A stretch of 64,000 nucleotides of DNA from Streptomyces sparsogenes (GTDB lineage Bacteria > Actinomycetota > Actinomycetes > Streptomycetales > Streptomycetaceae): positions 1-64,000 of the forward strand of contig NZ_MAXF01000015.1 of the NCBI RefSeq assembly GCF_001704635.1, given 5' to 3'. A model generated the notes under the pieces. That model was not told the origin of the DNA. It worked only from the letters and a program-made list of their open reading frames with translations, and searched no databases. The translations under genes and the position numbers were made by a program. Position 1 is the first letter of the stretch. Each line of letters opens with the position of its first letter. Shown one piece after another: positions 8,988-17,091 of this stretch.

Positions 8988-9094
8988 GGCTGCGTCCCCT
9001 CGTTGCGTTCGGTGGTGTGTCGGTGCGTTTCGGCTCGCCGGGAGCACATCGGCCCGGTGGGCGGTGCGCCTACCGGGCCGATGGGTTCAGCCGC

Positions 9095-9673
9095 TCACAG
9101 GTGCGGCAGGATGTGCGGCATCAGGTCCTGGAAGGTGCGGCCGTTGGCCGGCTCGCCGACGGCCTTCATCTGCCAGCCGGCGCCGTCGCGCTGCACCTTG
9201 GCCATGATCTGCGCGGTGTACTGCCCGCCGCCGGTGAGGGTGTAGCGGGCCAGCTCCTGGCCGTTGGTCTCGTCCACCAGCCGGCAGAACGCGTTCTGCA
9301 CCTCGGCGAAGGTCTGGCCGGTGAAGGAGTTGACGGTGAAGATGATCTGGTCGATGTGCACCGGCACCCGCTGCAGGTCGACCAGGATGGCCTCGTCGTC
9401 GCCGCCCTGGCCGGCGCCGCCCACCAGGTTGTCGCCGGTGTGGCGCACCGAGCCGTCGTCGCTGACGAGGTGGCGGAAGAAGACCACGTCCACCGGCTGC
9501 TTGTCGGCGAACAGGACGGCCGAGGCGTCGAGGTCGATCTCCCGCGTACGGGAACCGAACAACCCGCGCCGGGGAGCCGCCTGCCAGCCAAGTCCCATCC
9601 GCACCGCGGTCAGGGTGCCCCCGTCGGCCTTCTGCAGACTGATGGCCTGTCCCTTGGACATGTTGACCGTCAC
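9095..9673 (-). CDS. terD: TerD family protein
   Basis: A 192-residue TerD/TerZ-type protein beginning MTVNMSKGQAISLQKADGG. It contains the acidic DLDASAVLF and DNLVGGAGQGGDDE segments that bind calcium in this family, and the closing LTGGGQYTAQIMAKVQRDGAGW. It is full length for the family and cytoplasmic. Such proteins occur in tellurite-resistance and general stress operons and probably act as calcium-dependent adaptors for membrane TerC. It is separated from the larger TerD fusion gene by 107 bp on the same strand, so co-transcription is possible; terC lies beyond in the same direction. The start could also be the internal ATG four codons in (MSKGQ). Confidence 0.9.
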   Translation of the reverse strand: MTVNMSKGQAISLQKADGGTLTAVRMGLGWQAAPRRGLFGSRTREIDLDASAVLFADKQPVDVVFFRHLVSDDGSVRHTGDNLVGGAGQGGDDEAILVDLQRVPVHIDQIIFTVNSFTGQTFAEVQNAFCRLVDETNGQELARYTLTGGGQYTAQIMAKVQRDGAGWQMKAVGEPANGRTFQDLMPHILPHL

Positions 9674-9826
9674 GCGCTGTCCCTACTCTCGTGTCTCGAT
9701 CCCCGCGGCCGCCCGGTCCGCACGGCCTGTTCGAACCCTATGCACTGGGAAGGGCCCGCCAGCCGCCCGCACCGGCTTTTGTGTCGGTCTTGCAACACAT
9801 CGCGCCGACACGGGCGGTGTCGCGTC

Positions 9827-9910
9827 CGTACGGACCCGGGGGGCGGCGGCCGGTCCGTACGGATCGAGGGAGGAGGAACCCGCTCGTACGGACCCGGGGG
9901 CGGCGGCCGG
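9827..9910. repeat. Direct repeat in the terD-uvrB intergenic region
   Basis: CGTACGGACCCGGGGG followed by CGGCGGCCGG occurs at 9827-9853 (with one extra G) and at 9885-9910, about 58 bp apart. A third CGTACGGA lies between them. The 245-bp gap between terD and uvrB otherwise shows no gene. The sequence is upstream of terD and downstream of uvrB on the minus strand, so it may belong to the uvrB trailer or to the terD promoter region. Confidence 0.6.
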
Positions 9911-9918
9911 ATCGGGGG

Positions 9919-12066
9919 TCAGGACAGCCCGGCCTCCTTCATCTGGCGCAGCTCCTTCTTCAACTCCCCCACCTCGTCGCGCAGCCGGGCCGCGACCTCG
10001 AACTGCAGCTCGGCGGCGGCGGCCCGCATCCGGTCGGTCATCTCCTCGATCAACTCGGCGAGTTCGGCGGCCGGACGGTCCGTCAGCGCCCCGTCCTTGC
10101 CCGCCTTGCCGGCCTTGGCGCCCTTGCCCGCCTTGTGCCCGGCCAGGGCAGGCACCGGGGCCTTCTGCCCCTTGGCCGCGCCCTTCCCGTCGGTCTTGCG
10201 GTAGCCGGTGCCCAGCAGCTCCTTGGTGTCGATCTCCTCGCGGGCGAGGGTCGCCACGATGTCGCCGATCTTCTTGCGGAGCGGCTGCGGGTCGATCCCG
10301 TTGGCCTTGTTGTAGGCGATCTGCTTCTCGCGGCGCCGGTTGGTCTCCTCGATGGCCTTCTCCATCGCCGGGGTGATCTTGTCGGCGTACATATGGACCT
10401 GACCGGACACGTTACGCGCGGCGCGGCCGATGGTCTGGATCAGCGAGGTGCCGGAGCGCAGGAAGCCCTCCTTGTCGGCGTCGAGGATCGCCACCAGCGA
10501 GACCTCCGGCAGGTCCAGGCCCTCGCGCAGCAGGTTGATGCCGACCAGGACGTCGAACTCGCCCGCGCGCAGCTCGCGCAGCAGCTCCACGCGGCGCAGG
10601 GTGTCCACGTCGCTGTGCAGATAGCGGACCTGGATGCCCAGCTCGAGCATGTAGTCCGTGAGGTCCTCGGCCATCTTCTTGGTGAGGGTGGTGACCAGGA
10701 CGCGCTCGTCCTTCTCCGTGCGCGTGCGGATCTCGTGGATCAGGTCGTCGATCTGCCCCTCGGTGGGCTTGACCACGACCTCGGGGTCGACGAGACCGGT
10801 GGGGCGGATGATCTGCTCCACGAAGCCGTCGCCGCGCGAGAGCTCGTAGGGCCCGGGGGTGGCGGAGAGGTAGACGGTCTGGCCGGTGCGCTTCAGGAAC
10901 TCCTCCCACTTCAGCGGGCGGTTGTCGAGGGCGGAGGGCAGCCGGAAGCCGTGCTCGATCAGCGTCCGCTTGCGGGAGGCGTCGCCCTCGTACATCGCGC
11001 CGATCTGCGGGACGGTGACATGGGACTCGTCGATGACCAGGAGGAAGTCCTCCGGGAAGTAGTCCAGCAGGGTGTGCGGCGGGGAGCCGGGCTCGCGGCC
11101 GTCGATGTGCAGGGAGTAGTTCTCGATGCCGGAGCAGGTGCCGATCTGGCGCATCATCTCGATGTCGTAGGTCGTCCGCATCCGCAGCCGCTGGGCCTCC
11201 AGCAGCTTGCCCTGCTTCTCCAGCCTGGCCAGGGTCTGCTCCAGCTCGGCCTCGATCCCGGCGATGGCCTTCTCCATACGCTCGGGGCCCGCCACGTAGT
11301 GGGAGGCGGGGAAGACATACAGCTCCTGGTCGTCGCTGATGACCTCGCCGGTGAGCGGATGGAGGGTGGAGAGCGCCTCGATCTCGTCGCCGAACATCTC
11401 GATCCGGACGGCGAGCTCCTCGTAGACCGGGAAGATCTCGATGGTGTCGCCGCGGACCCGGAAGGTGCCGCGGGTGAACGCCAGGTCATTGCGCGCGTAC
11501 TGGATGTCGACGAAGCGGCGCAGCAGCTGGTCGCGGTCGATCTCCTGGCCGACCTTCAGCGGCACCATGCGGTCCACGTACTCCTGCGGGGTGCCGAGGC
11601 CGTAGATGCAGGAGACGGACGCCACGACGATCACGTCACGCCGGGTGAGCAGGGAGTTCGTCGCGGAGTGGCGCAGCCGCTCGACCTCCTCGTTGATCGA
11701 GGAGTCCTTCTCGATGTAGGTGTCCGACTGCGGTACGTAAGCCTCTGGCTGGTAGTAGTCGTAGTAGGACACGAAGTACTCGACCGCGTTGTTCGGCAGG
11801 AGCTCTCGGAACTCATTGGCGAGCTGGGCGGCGAGGGTCTTGTTGGGCGCCATGACGAGCGTCGGCCGCTGGAGCTTCTCGATCATCCACGCGGTGGTCG
11901 CGGACTTTCCGGTGCCGGTCGCGCCGAGCAGGACGACATCCTGCTCACCGGCGCGGATGCGCCGCTCCAGGTCGGCGATCGCCGTCGGCTGGTCGCCACT
12001 GGGCTGGTACGGGCTGACGACCTCGAAAGGCGCCACCTTGCGTTCGATCTGGGATACGGGCCGCAT
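9919..12066 (-). CDS. uvrB: Excinuclease ABC subunit UvrB
   Basis: UvrB is the helicase-like damage-verification subunit of nucleotide excision repair that receives DNA from UvrA and recruits UvrC. The 715-residue protein starts [20 protein letters not shown] and has the Q-motif SGDQPTAI, P-loop GATGTGKS (K54), the beta-hairpin region [14 protein letters not shown] Walker B and the helicase motifs [14 protein letters not shown] and QTIGRAARN. The C-terminus carries the UvrC-binding UVR motif ([21 protein letters not shown]) after a Lys/Gly/Ala-rich spacer of about 40 residues. The conserved start is the ATG at 12066; an upstream TTG at 12096 is less likely. It is in the same orientation as uvrA but 7 kb away, so the two are separate units. 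Confidence 0.97.
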   Translation of the reverse strand: MRPVSQIERKVAPFEVVSPYQPSGDQPTAIADLERRIRAGEQDVVLLGATGTGKSATTAWMIEKLQRPTLVMAPNKTLAAQLANEFRELLPNNAVEYFVSYYDYYQPEAYVPQSDTYIEKDSSINEEVERLRHSATNSLLTRRDVIVVASVSCIYGLGTPQEYVDRMVPLKVGQEIDRDQLLRRFVDIQYARNDLAFTRGTFRVRGDTIEIFPVYEELAVRIEMFGDEIEALSTLHPLTGEVISDDQELYVFPASHYVAGPERMEKAIAGIEAELEQTLARLEKQGKLLEAQRLRMRTTYDIEMMRQIGTCSGIENYSLHIDGREPGSPPHTLLDYFPEDFLLVIDESHVTVPQIGAMYEGDASRKRTLIEHGFRLPSALDNRPLKWEEFLKRTGQTVYLSATPGPYELSRGDGFVEQIIRPTGLVDPEVVVKPTEGQIDDLIHEIRTRTEKDERVLVTTLTKKMAEDLTDYMLELGIQVRYLHSDVDTLRRVELLRELRAGEFDVLVGINLLREGLDLPEVSLVAILDADKEGFLRSGTSLIQTIGRAARNVSGQVHMYADKITPAMEKAIEETNRRREKQIAYNKANGIDPQPLRKKIGDIVATLAREEIDTKELLGTGYRKTDGKGAAKGQKAPVPALAGHKAGKGAKAGKAGKDGALTDRPAAELAELIEEMTDRMRAAAAELQFEVAARLRDEVGELKKELRQMKEAGLS

Positions 12067-12271
12067 GTCCCCCACGGTACGACCCACCACCGACAACGGC
12101 CGACCGGCCGAACCCGGGGCCGTGCCCGGGTGACCCCGCCCGCGCCCCGCCCGCCCGACCGGCGGGCCCGTGCTTCACTCTGTCCATCCGCGACCTATCC
12201 TCCGGGACGGCACGACTGGGACCCTCTGCCCGTCCGCGAGTCACGCGAGTCAGACGACGCGAGGAGTCCGT

Positions 12272-13201
12272 ATGCGCATCCGCCCCGCCGCCGCCCTCAC
12301 CGGCGCGCTCATCGGCATGTCCGCGCTCTTCCTCTCACCGGCGGCCGCCCAGGCCGGCCAGACCGACCACACCGGCGAGCAGTCGCACCACACCGTCACC
12401 ATCGCCCACCGGGGCGCCTCCGCCTACGCCCCCGAGAACACCCTCGCCGCCGTCGACGCGGCCGACGACCTCGGCATCACCTGGGTGGAGAACGACGTCC
12501 AGCGCACCAAGGACGGCGAGCTGATCGTCATGCACGACACCACGCTGAGCCGGACCACGGACGTCGAGGAGGTCTTCCCGGACCGCGCCCCCTGGAAGAT
12601 CTCCGACTTCACCCTCGACGAGATCGAGCAGCTGGACGCGGGCAGCTGGTTCGGCCCCGAGTTCGCGGGGGAGGGCGTGCCGACCCTCGAGGACTACCTC
12701 GATCGGGTGGAACACAACCACCAGAAACTCCTCGTCGAGCTCAAGGCTCCCGAGCTGTATCCGGACATCGAGCGCCAGACCCTGCGCGAGCTGCGCCGAG
12801 CGGGCTGGCTGGACCGCCGCCACGTCAAGCACAAGCTGATCGTCCAGAGCTTCAACGCGAGCGCCGTGAAGCAGGTACACGACCTTCGGCCGGACGTCAA
12901 GACCGGGTTTCTGGGCACGCCCGCGATCGGCGACCTGGAGACGTACGCGGAGTTCGCCGACCAGATCAACCCGAGTTACAAGACCATCGACGCCGAGTAT
13001 GTCGCCGCGGTCCACGAGGTGGACGGCGCGCACGGCCGTCCGTTCGAGGTCTACGCCTGGACGGTGAACGACGCGTCGGCGGCGGTCAACGTCGCGCGGA
13101 TGGGGGTGAACGGGATCATCACCAACAACCCGGACGTCGTAAGGGACGCCCTGGAGGACGCGGGCTACGAGGTGCCGGCCGCCCCCGCGACGGCGTCGTA
13201 G
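12272..13201 (+). CDS. Secreted glycerophosphodiester phosphodiesterase
   Basis: This enzyme hydrolyses glycerophosphodiesters to glycerol-3-phosphate and an alcohol outside the cell. The 309-residue protein has a signal peptide of about 28 residues (MRIRPAAALT...LSPAAAQA) and the GDPD barrel with the catalytic start IAHRGASAYAPENT (H46, R47, E55), the metal-binding pair E73/D75 in WVENDVQ, and the second catalytic histidine in VMHDTTLSRTTD (H88). Later barrel motifs LLVELKAP and VYAWTVND are also present. The ATG at 12272 follows GAGGAG with 5 nt between. The related Streptomyces gene in this position (glpQ2) is phosphate-regulated by PhoP as I recall; I see no convincing PHO-box pair here. 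Confidence 0.92.
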   Translation: MRIRPAAALTGALIGMSALFLSPAAAQAGQTDHTGEQSHHTVTIAHRGASAYAPENTLAAVDAADDLGITWVENDVQRTKDGELIVMHDTTLSRTTDVEEVFPDRAPWKISDFTLDEIEQLDAGSWFGPEFAGEGVPTLEDYLDRVEHNHQKLLVELKAPELYPDIERQTLRELRRAGWLDRRHVKHKLIVQSFNASAVKQVHDLRPDVKTGFLGTPAIGDLETYAEFADQINPSYKTIDAEYVAAVHEVDGAHGRPFEVYAWTVNDASAAVNVARMGVNGIITNNPDVVRDALEDAGYEVPAAPATAS

Positions 13202-13361
13202 CGCCGCCGCGACGGCCCCGGGGCGGGGCCCGGTCCACGGCCGCCGCCCCGCTCCGCTCGCCCCGGGACCGCAAGCGGCAGCCCTGGCCCCGGCTGCCGC
13301 GGCACCCCGGCCCCGCCCGGCCCGGGGGAGCGCTGTCGGTCCCGGGGCCTACGCTGAAACG

Positions 13362-14111
13362 GTGACGATCTCTGAAGGGCCGACGATCTCCGAAGGTCCG
13401 GCGAAGGCGGCAGGACCGGCGAACGCCGAGGCACCGGCGGCGGACAGGCCGGAGGCGCCGGAGGCGCGCCGTGAGGCGCGCGCCTGGTGCTGGAGCGTGG
13501 TGGACTCCCCCATCGGCCCCTTGCTGCTCGCGGCCACGGACCAGGGCCTGGCCCAGGTCGTCTTCCACGCCGACGAGGCGAGGGCGGCCGAGGCCGTCGC
13601 GCGGCTCACCGCCCGGCTCGGCACGGCCCCGGAGCCCGCCCCGGCTTCCCTGGCCTCCCCGGCCGGCACACCGGCCGACGCACCTGTCGGCTCACCCGCA
13701 GACTCGCCGGCCGGCTCACCGGTCGGCTCGGGAGGCACGCCGCCCTGTCTGACGCACCTCGGCTCGGCCGTGCGCCAGCTGGAGCGCTATTTCACCGGTG
13801 CGCTGACCGAGTTCACCGTCCCCCTGGACTGGTCCCTCATCACCGGCTTCAACCGCCGCGTGCTGCGCGAGCTGGCCGAGCACGTCCCGTACGGCACGGT
13901 CGTCGGCTATGGGGACCTCGCCGACCGGGTCGGCGATCCGGGCGCCGCCCGGGCCGTCGGCGTGGCCATGGGCAGCAATCCGCTCCCGGTCGTCGTGCCC
14001 TGTCACCGCGTCGTCGAGAGCGGCGGCGGCATAGGCGGCTTCGGCGGCGGTCTGGAGACGAAACGCACGCTGCTGGCCCTGGAAGGGATCCTTCCGCAGC
14101 CGCTCTTCTGA
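13362..14111 (+). CDS. ogt: Methylated-DNA--protein-cysteine S-methyltransferase with low-complexity inserts
   Basis: A suicide repair protein that takes O6-alkyl groups from guanine onto its active-site cysteine. The 249-residue sequence has the MGMT core: DSPIGPLLLAATDQGLAQVVF, the helix-turn-helix VPYGTVVGYGDLA, the DNA-contact GAARAVGVAMGSNPLP and the active site VVPCHRVV (C214). Family members are usually 160-180 residues. The excess comes from a 40-residue N-terminal tail that opens with a duplicated TISEGP, and from an insert at about 88-127 made of Ser/Pro/Ala/Gly repeats (SPADSPAGSPVGS) placed before the conserved GTPPCLTHLGSAV. The GTG at 13362 is the likely start. The gene lies just after the secreted phosphodiesterase and converges with the next gene. 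Confidence 0.9.
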   Translation: MTISEGPTISEGPAKAAGPANAEAPAADRPEAPEARREARAWCWSVVDSPIGPLLLAATDQGLAQVVFHADEARAAEAVARLTARLGTAPEPAPASLASPAGTPADAPVGSPADSPAGSPVGSGGTPPCLTHLGSAVRQLERYFTGALTEFTVPLDWSLITGFNRRVLRELAEHVPYGTVVGYGDLADRVGDPGAARAVGVAMGSNPLPVVVPCHRVVESGGGIGGFGGGLETKRTLLALEGILPQPLF

Positions 14112-14140
14112 GACGGGCCGAAGCCCCGCCTGAGGGCGCC

Positions 14141-14800
14141 TCAGCCACCCGGCCCGCTCCAGGCCGGGTGGCGCGGGTCGTCCGCGCGGACCACCACATC
14201 CGCGGTCTCCGCGGGCCGCACCTCCTCCTCGTACCGCGCGAAGGCGGGCAGGGTCCACTGTGCGTCCTCCTCCGTACGGCGGGCCAGCGCGGCCGGGGAC
14301 AGCCGCAGATGCACGGACAGGTCGAACGGGAACCAGCGCCCCAGCAGCAGCGCGCCATGGAGCAGCAGCACCCCGCCCGGCGGCAGTTCCACGTACGGGG
14401 AGCGGGTGGCCCGGTCGGTCACCGGGTCCCACAGATCGGGGAGCACCCGCCCCGTGCCGCGCGGCGCGGGTTCCAGCGGGTCGAAGACCTCGCGCCACAG
14501 GGCGCCCGTGTCGAGCCACATGTCGTAGTACGCGTCGGCGTCCCGCCGCCCGTACTCGTAGCGCAGCGACGCCGCCCGCAGAAAGCCGCCCGCCGCGACC
14601 ACCAGCACCGGCCGCCCCCGCAGCCGCAGTTCCTCCGCCAGCCGGTCCGCCAGCTCCCCGGTGCGCGCCGCCGGGGCCCCGTCGACCGCCACCCTCAGCC
14701 AGGGTCCGCCGTCCGCCGCCGCCAGACCCGCGACGCGGTCGGCGAGCGCGCCGGTCAGCCGTTCCCAGGAGATCGCTTCGAGCCGCACAGCCCCCATCAT
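14141..14800 (-). CDS. Uridine kinase-like protein lacking a P-loop
   Basis: A 219-residue protein with the overall plan of the uridine kinase/phosphoribulokinase P-loop family: an early AVDG strand-loop, the YYDMWLDTGALWREVFDPL segment, a VLLLHGALLLGRWFPFDLSVHL strand and the LID-like LARRTEEDAQW. However, where GxxGxGK[ST] should be there is GAPAARTG, with neither the invariant lysine nor the glycine pattern. Canonical ATP binding is therefore doubtful. Many Streptomyces proteins annotated as uridine kinase may show the same loss (recalled). The start may be the first or second ATG (14800 or 14797). It converges on ogt and diverges from the gene at 14897. Confidence 0.7.
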   Translation of the reverse strand: MMGAVRLEAISWERLTGALADRVAGLAAADGGPWLRVAVDGAPAARTGELADRLAEELRLRGRPVLVVAAGGFLRAASLRYEYGRRDADAYYDMWLDTGALWREVFDPLEPAPRGTGRVLPDLWDPVTDRATRSPYVELPPGGVLLLHGALLLGRWFPFDLSVHLRLSPAALARRTEEDAQWTLPAFARYEEEVRPAETADVVVRADDPRHPAWSGPGG

Positions 14801-14896
14801 GCAGGCATGCGTGCCCGGTCCGCTCCGGCGGGCCGACCGTCCTCGGCGGGCCTTGCCTTACGGTGGGGGCTGCGGCGGATGGATGAGGTGAGGGCG

Positions 14897-16948
14897 ATGG
14901 AAGGGGTTGTCGGGCGGCTTGCGAGAGGGTATGGAGAGCATGGCCAAGAGCGCCGAGCGCCGAGCGCCGAGAGCGCCGAGCGCCGAGCGCCGAGCGCCGA
15001 GCGCCGAGCGCCGAGCGCCGCTGAGCGGCTGACCACGCCTCCGCCTGGCGCCCCGGCCACCACCCCGGCCGCCGGCCCGCCCGCCCTCACGCCCGAGGCC
15101 AGGCCCGCGCTCGCGACCGCCACCGCGACCGCGCCCCCGCGGCAGCCGCACCTGCCCGCGGCCCCGCAGCCCTCCACTCCCCCGCAGCCGCCCGCGCACG
15201 GCTGCCAGCCGCTTCCCCTCCGTACGCCCGTCGGCCCGGACGCCGCGCGCTGGACGACGTTCGACGGCGAGCGGACCCTGATAGCGGTGGCCCGCACCGT
15301 CACCTCGACCATCCGCGTCCTCGACGCCCTCACCCCGGTCCTCCGCGACGACCCGCGCGTCCACGTGGTCTTCGGCTACGACCCGACCTCCGCGTTCAGC
15401 GACGGGGTCCACGACCTGCTGCGCGCCCACGGCGCGCGCGTCATGCCGTGGGACCAACTGACCCGCGTACCCTGCGACCTGATCGTGACGGCCACCGAGA
15501 ACGCGGACCTCTCCGGCACCGACGCCCCCGTCCTCGTCCTCCCCCACGGCGTGGGGTTCCACAAGCTGGTCCCCGACGCGCGCGGCCCCCACGAGCGGGT
15601 CTCCGGCCTGGTGCCGGAAGCCCTGCTGGAGCGCGCGTGGCTGACGATCTCGCACCCGGACCAGGCCGACCAGCTGGCCGCGCTCCACCCCGGCACGGTC
15701 GGCCGCACCCTCCTCGTCGGCGACCCCTGCTACGACGAGCTCCTGTCCTCCCGCGGACTTCGCGCCCGCTACCGCGAGGCCCTTGGCGTCGCCGAGGGCC
15801 AGCGCCTGGTCATGGTCAGCTCCACCTGGCGCGGCCAGTCGCTCCTCGGCCGCCAACCGGACCTCCCAGCGCGGCTGCTGGCCGAACTGCCGTTGGACGA
15901 GTACCGGGTCGCGCTGGTCACCCATCCCAACGTGGCGTCGGCCCACGGCTCCTGGCAGCTGCGCGCCGGCCAGGCCTCGGCCCGGGAGGCGGGCCTGCTG
16001 CTGATCCCGCCGACCGCGGGCTGGCAGGCCACCCTCGTCGCCGCGGACGTGCTGATCGGCGACCACGGCTCGGTCACCTTCTACGGCGCCGCGCTCGGGA
16101 AACCCGTCATCCTGGCGGCCTTCGGGGACGAGTCGATGCCCGGCACCCCCATGGCCGAACTGGGCCGCGTCGCGCCCCGGCTCAGCGGCCCGGCCATCCC
16201 CGGCGGTCCGGAGAGCCCCGGCGGCCCGGAGAGCCCCGGCGGCCTGGGGCTGTACGAGCAGATCGAGCGCGCGATCGCCGGACACGACCCGGAACGGTTC
16301 GCCAAGATCGGCGCTGCGGCGTTCGCCGAGCCGGGCCGGGCGCTGGCCCGGCTGCGCGCCGACCTGTACGCGCTGCTGCGGCTGCCGGAGCCGGCCACCC
16401 CGCCACCGCCCGTACGCGCCTTCGACGATCCGGTCCCCGAGCGCCAAGAGGTGCGCTCGGCGGTGGTCGTGACGGCCGTGGACGGCGACACCGTGACCGT
16501 ACGCCGCTTTCCCGCGTCCGTGAGCGGCGCGGCGGGCGAGGCGGGCGATCGGGAGGACGCGGACGGTGTGTACCGCCACTTGTGCTGCCAGGACCGGGAG
16601 CCGGACCGGCGGCTGGTCGAGAGCGCCTCGGTGCTCACCCGCCCCGAGCCGGCCGCCACGCCGGTCGCCGCCCTGCGGTGGGCCCGCGAGACGCTCGGCC
16701 GCTATCCGGGCAGCGTGATGGCCGCCGCCGTGACGACGGGCGGCGACTGCCTGGCCACCCTGCGGGACGGCCGGATCGCGGAGGCGTCGGCCACCGGCCC
16801 GATCCGCGACCCGGGTCTGCTGGCCGCCGTGGTGTACGGGTGGCTGCGCGCGGGTCGGCCGCTGGAGGGCATCGCCACCCTGCGGATGGGAGGGCGAGAG
16901 GAGGCCGTGGCCCTGCGCGCCCGCCCGACGGGCCCGCCGCACGCCTGA
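14897..16948 (+). CDS. GT-B-like protein of unknown function with 7-bp repeat near its start
   Basis: From ATG 14897 (ribosome binding site GATGAGGTGAGG just before it) the protein is 683 residues; ATG 14879 would add six. Residues 1 to about 115 are low complexity: an Arg/Glu/Ala/Ser-rich stretch encoded by the repeat, then Pro/Ala-rich sequence. The folded part begins at RWTTFDGERTLIAVARTVTS and includes HVVFGYDPTS, VLVLPHGVGFHKL, GDPCYDELLSS and the ending VLIGDHGSVTFYGAALGKPVILA, which resembles CDP-glycerol glycerophosphotransferase-like GT-B folds (nucleotide-site HGSV). Such Streptomyces proteins are often mislabelled as translation initiation factor 2. A further GGPESP repeat and a C-terminal domain of about 200 residues follow. 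Function is unknown; a cell-surface polymer role is only a guess. No in-frame ATG or GTG exists between the repeat and the folded part. Confidence 0.75.
   Translation: MEGVVGRLARGYGEHGQERRAPSAESAERRAPSAERRAPSAAERLTTPPPGAPATTPAAGPPALTPEARPALATATATAPPRQPHLPAAPQPSTPPQPPAHGCQPLPLRTPVGPDAARWTTFDGERTLIAVARTVTSTIRVLDALTPVLRDDPRVHVVFGYDPTSAFSDGVHDLLRAHGARVMPWDQLTRVPCDLIVTATENADLSGTDAPVLVLPHGVGFHKLVPDARGPHERVSGLVPEALLERAWLTISHPDQADQLAALHPGTVGRTLLVGDPCYDELLSSRGLRARYREALGVAEGQRLVMVSSTWRGQSLLGRQPDLPARLLAELPLDEYRVALVTHPNVASAHGSWQLRAGQASAREAGLLLIPPTAGWQATLVAADVLIGDHGSVTFYGAALGKPVILAAFGDESMPGTPMAELGRVAPRLSGPAIPGGPESPGGPESPGGLGLYEQIERAIAGHDPERFAKIGAAAFAEPGRALARLRADLYALLRLPEPATPPPPVRAFDDPVPERQEVRSAVVVTAVDGDTVTVRRFPASVSGAAGEAGDREDADGVYRHLCCQDREPDRRLVESASVLTRPEPAATPVAALRWARETLGRYPGSVMAAAVTTGGDCLATLRDGRIAEASATGPIRDPGLLAAVVYGWLRAGRPLEGIATLRMGGREEAVALRARPTGPPHA
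14948..15019. repeat. Heptanucleotide tandem repeat (GAGCGCC), 3 + 7 copies
   Basis: Three perfect copies of GAGCGCC, then the two bases GA, then seven perfect copies make a 72-bp tract. The total is a multiple of three, so the frame is open in this isolate. Gain or loss of one 7-bp unit would shift the frame about 20 codons after the start of the GT-B-like gene. Confidence 0.95.
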
Positions 16949-17091
16949 CCTGCTCGCGACGGCCTCGGCGCGCACGGGTACGGGCGCGCGGACCGCCGCC
17001 CAGGCCCCGCCCCGGGCCGACAAGTACCGAAGACACGCCCCGCCGCAACCAAGAGCGCGAGACCGCCGGTGGCTCCGCCCGGCGCGGGCCG

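Noticed and set aside
12170..12271. PHO box upstream of the secreted glycerophosphodiesterase
   Set aside because: CTTCACTCTGT and GTCCATCCGCG each resemble PhoP half sites, but they are spaced 9 bp apart, not 11, and the first is a weak match.
9691..13365. Open frame of about 1220 codons on the plus strand
   Set aside because: Antisense to uvrB and then out of frame with the secreted phosphodiesterase, both of which have strong motif support.
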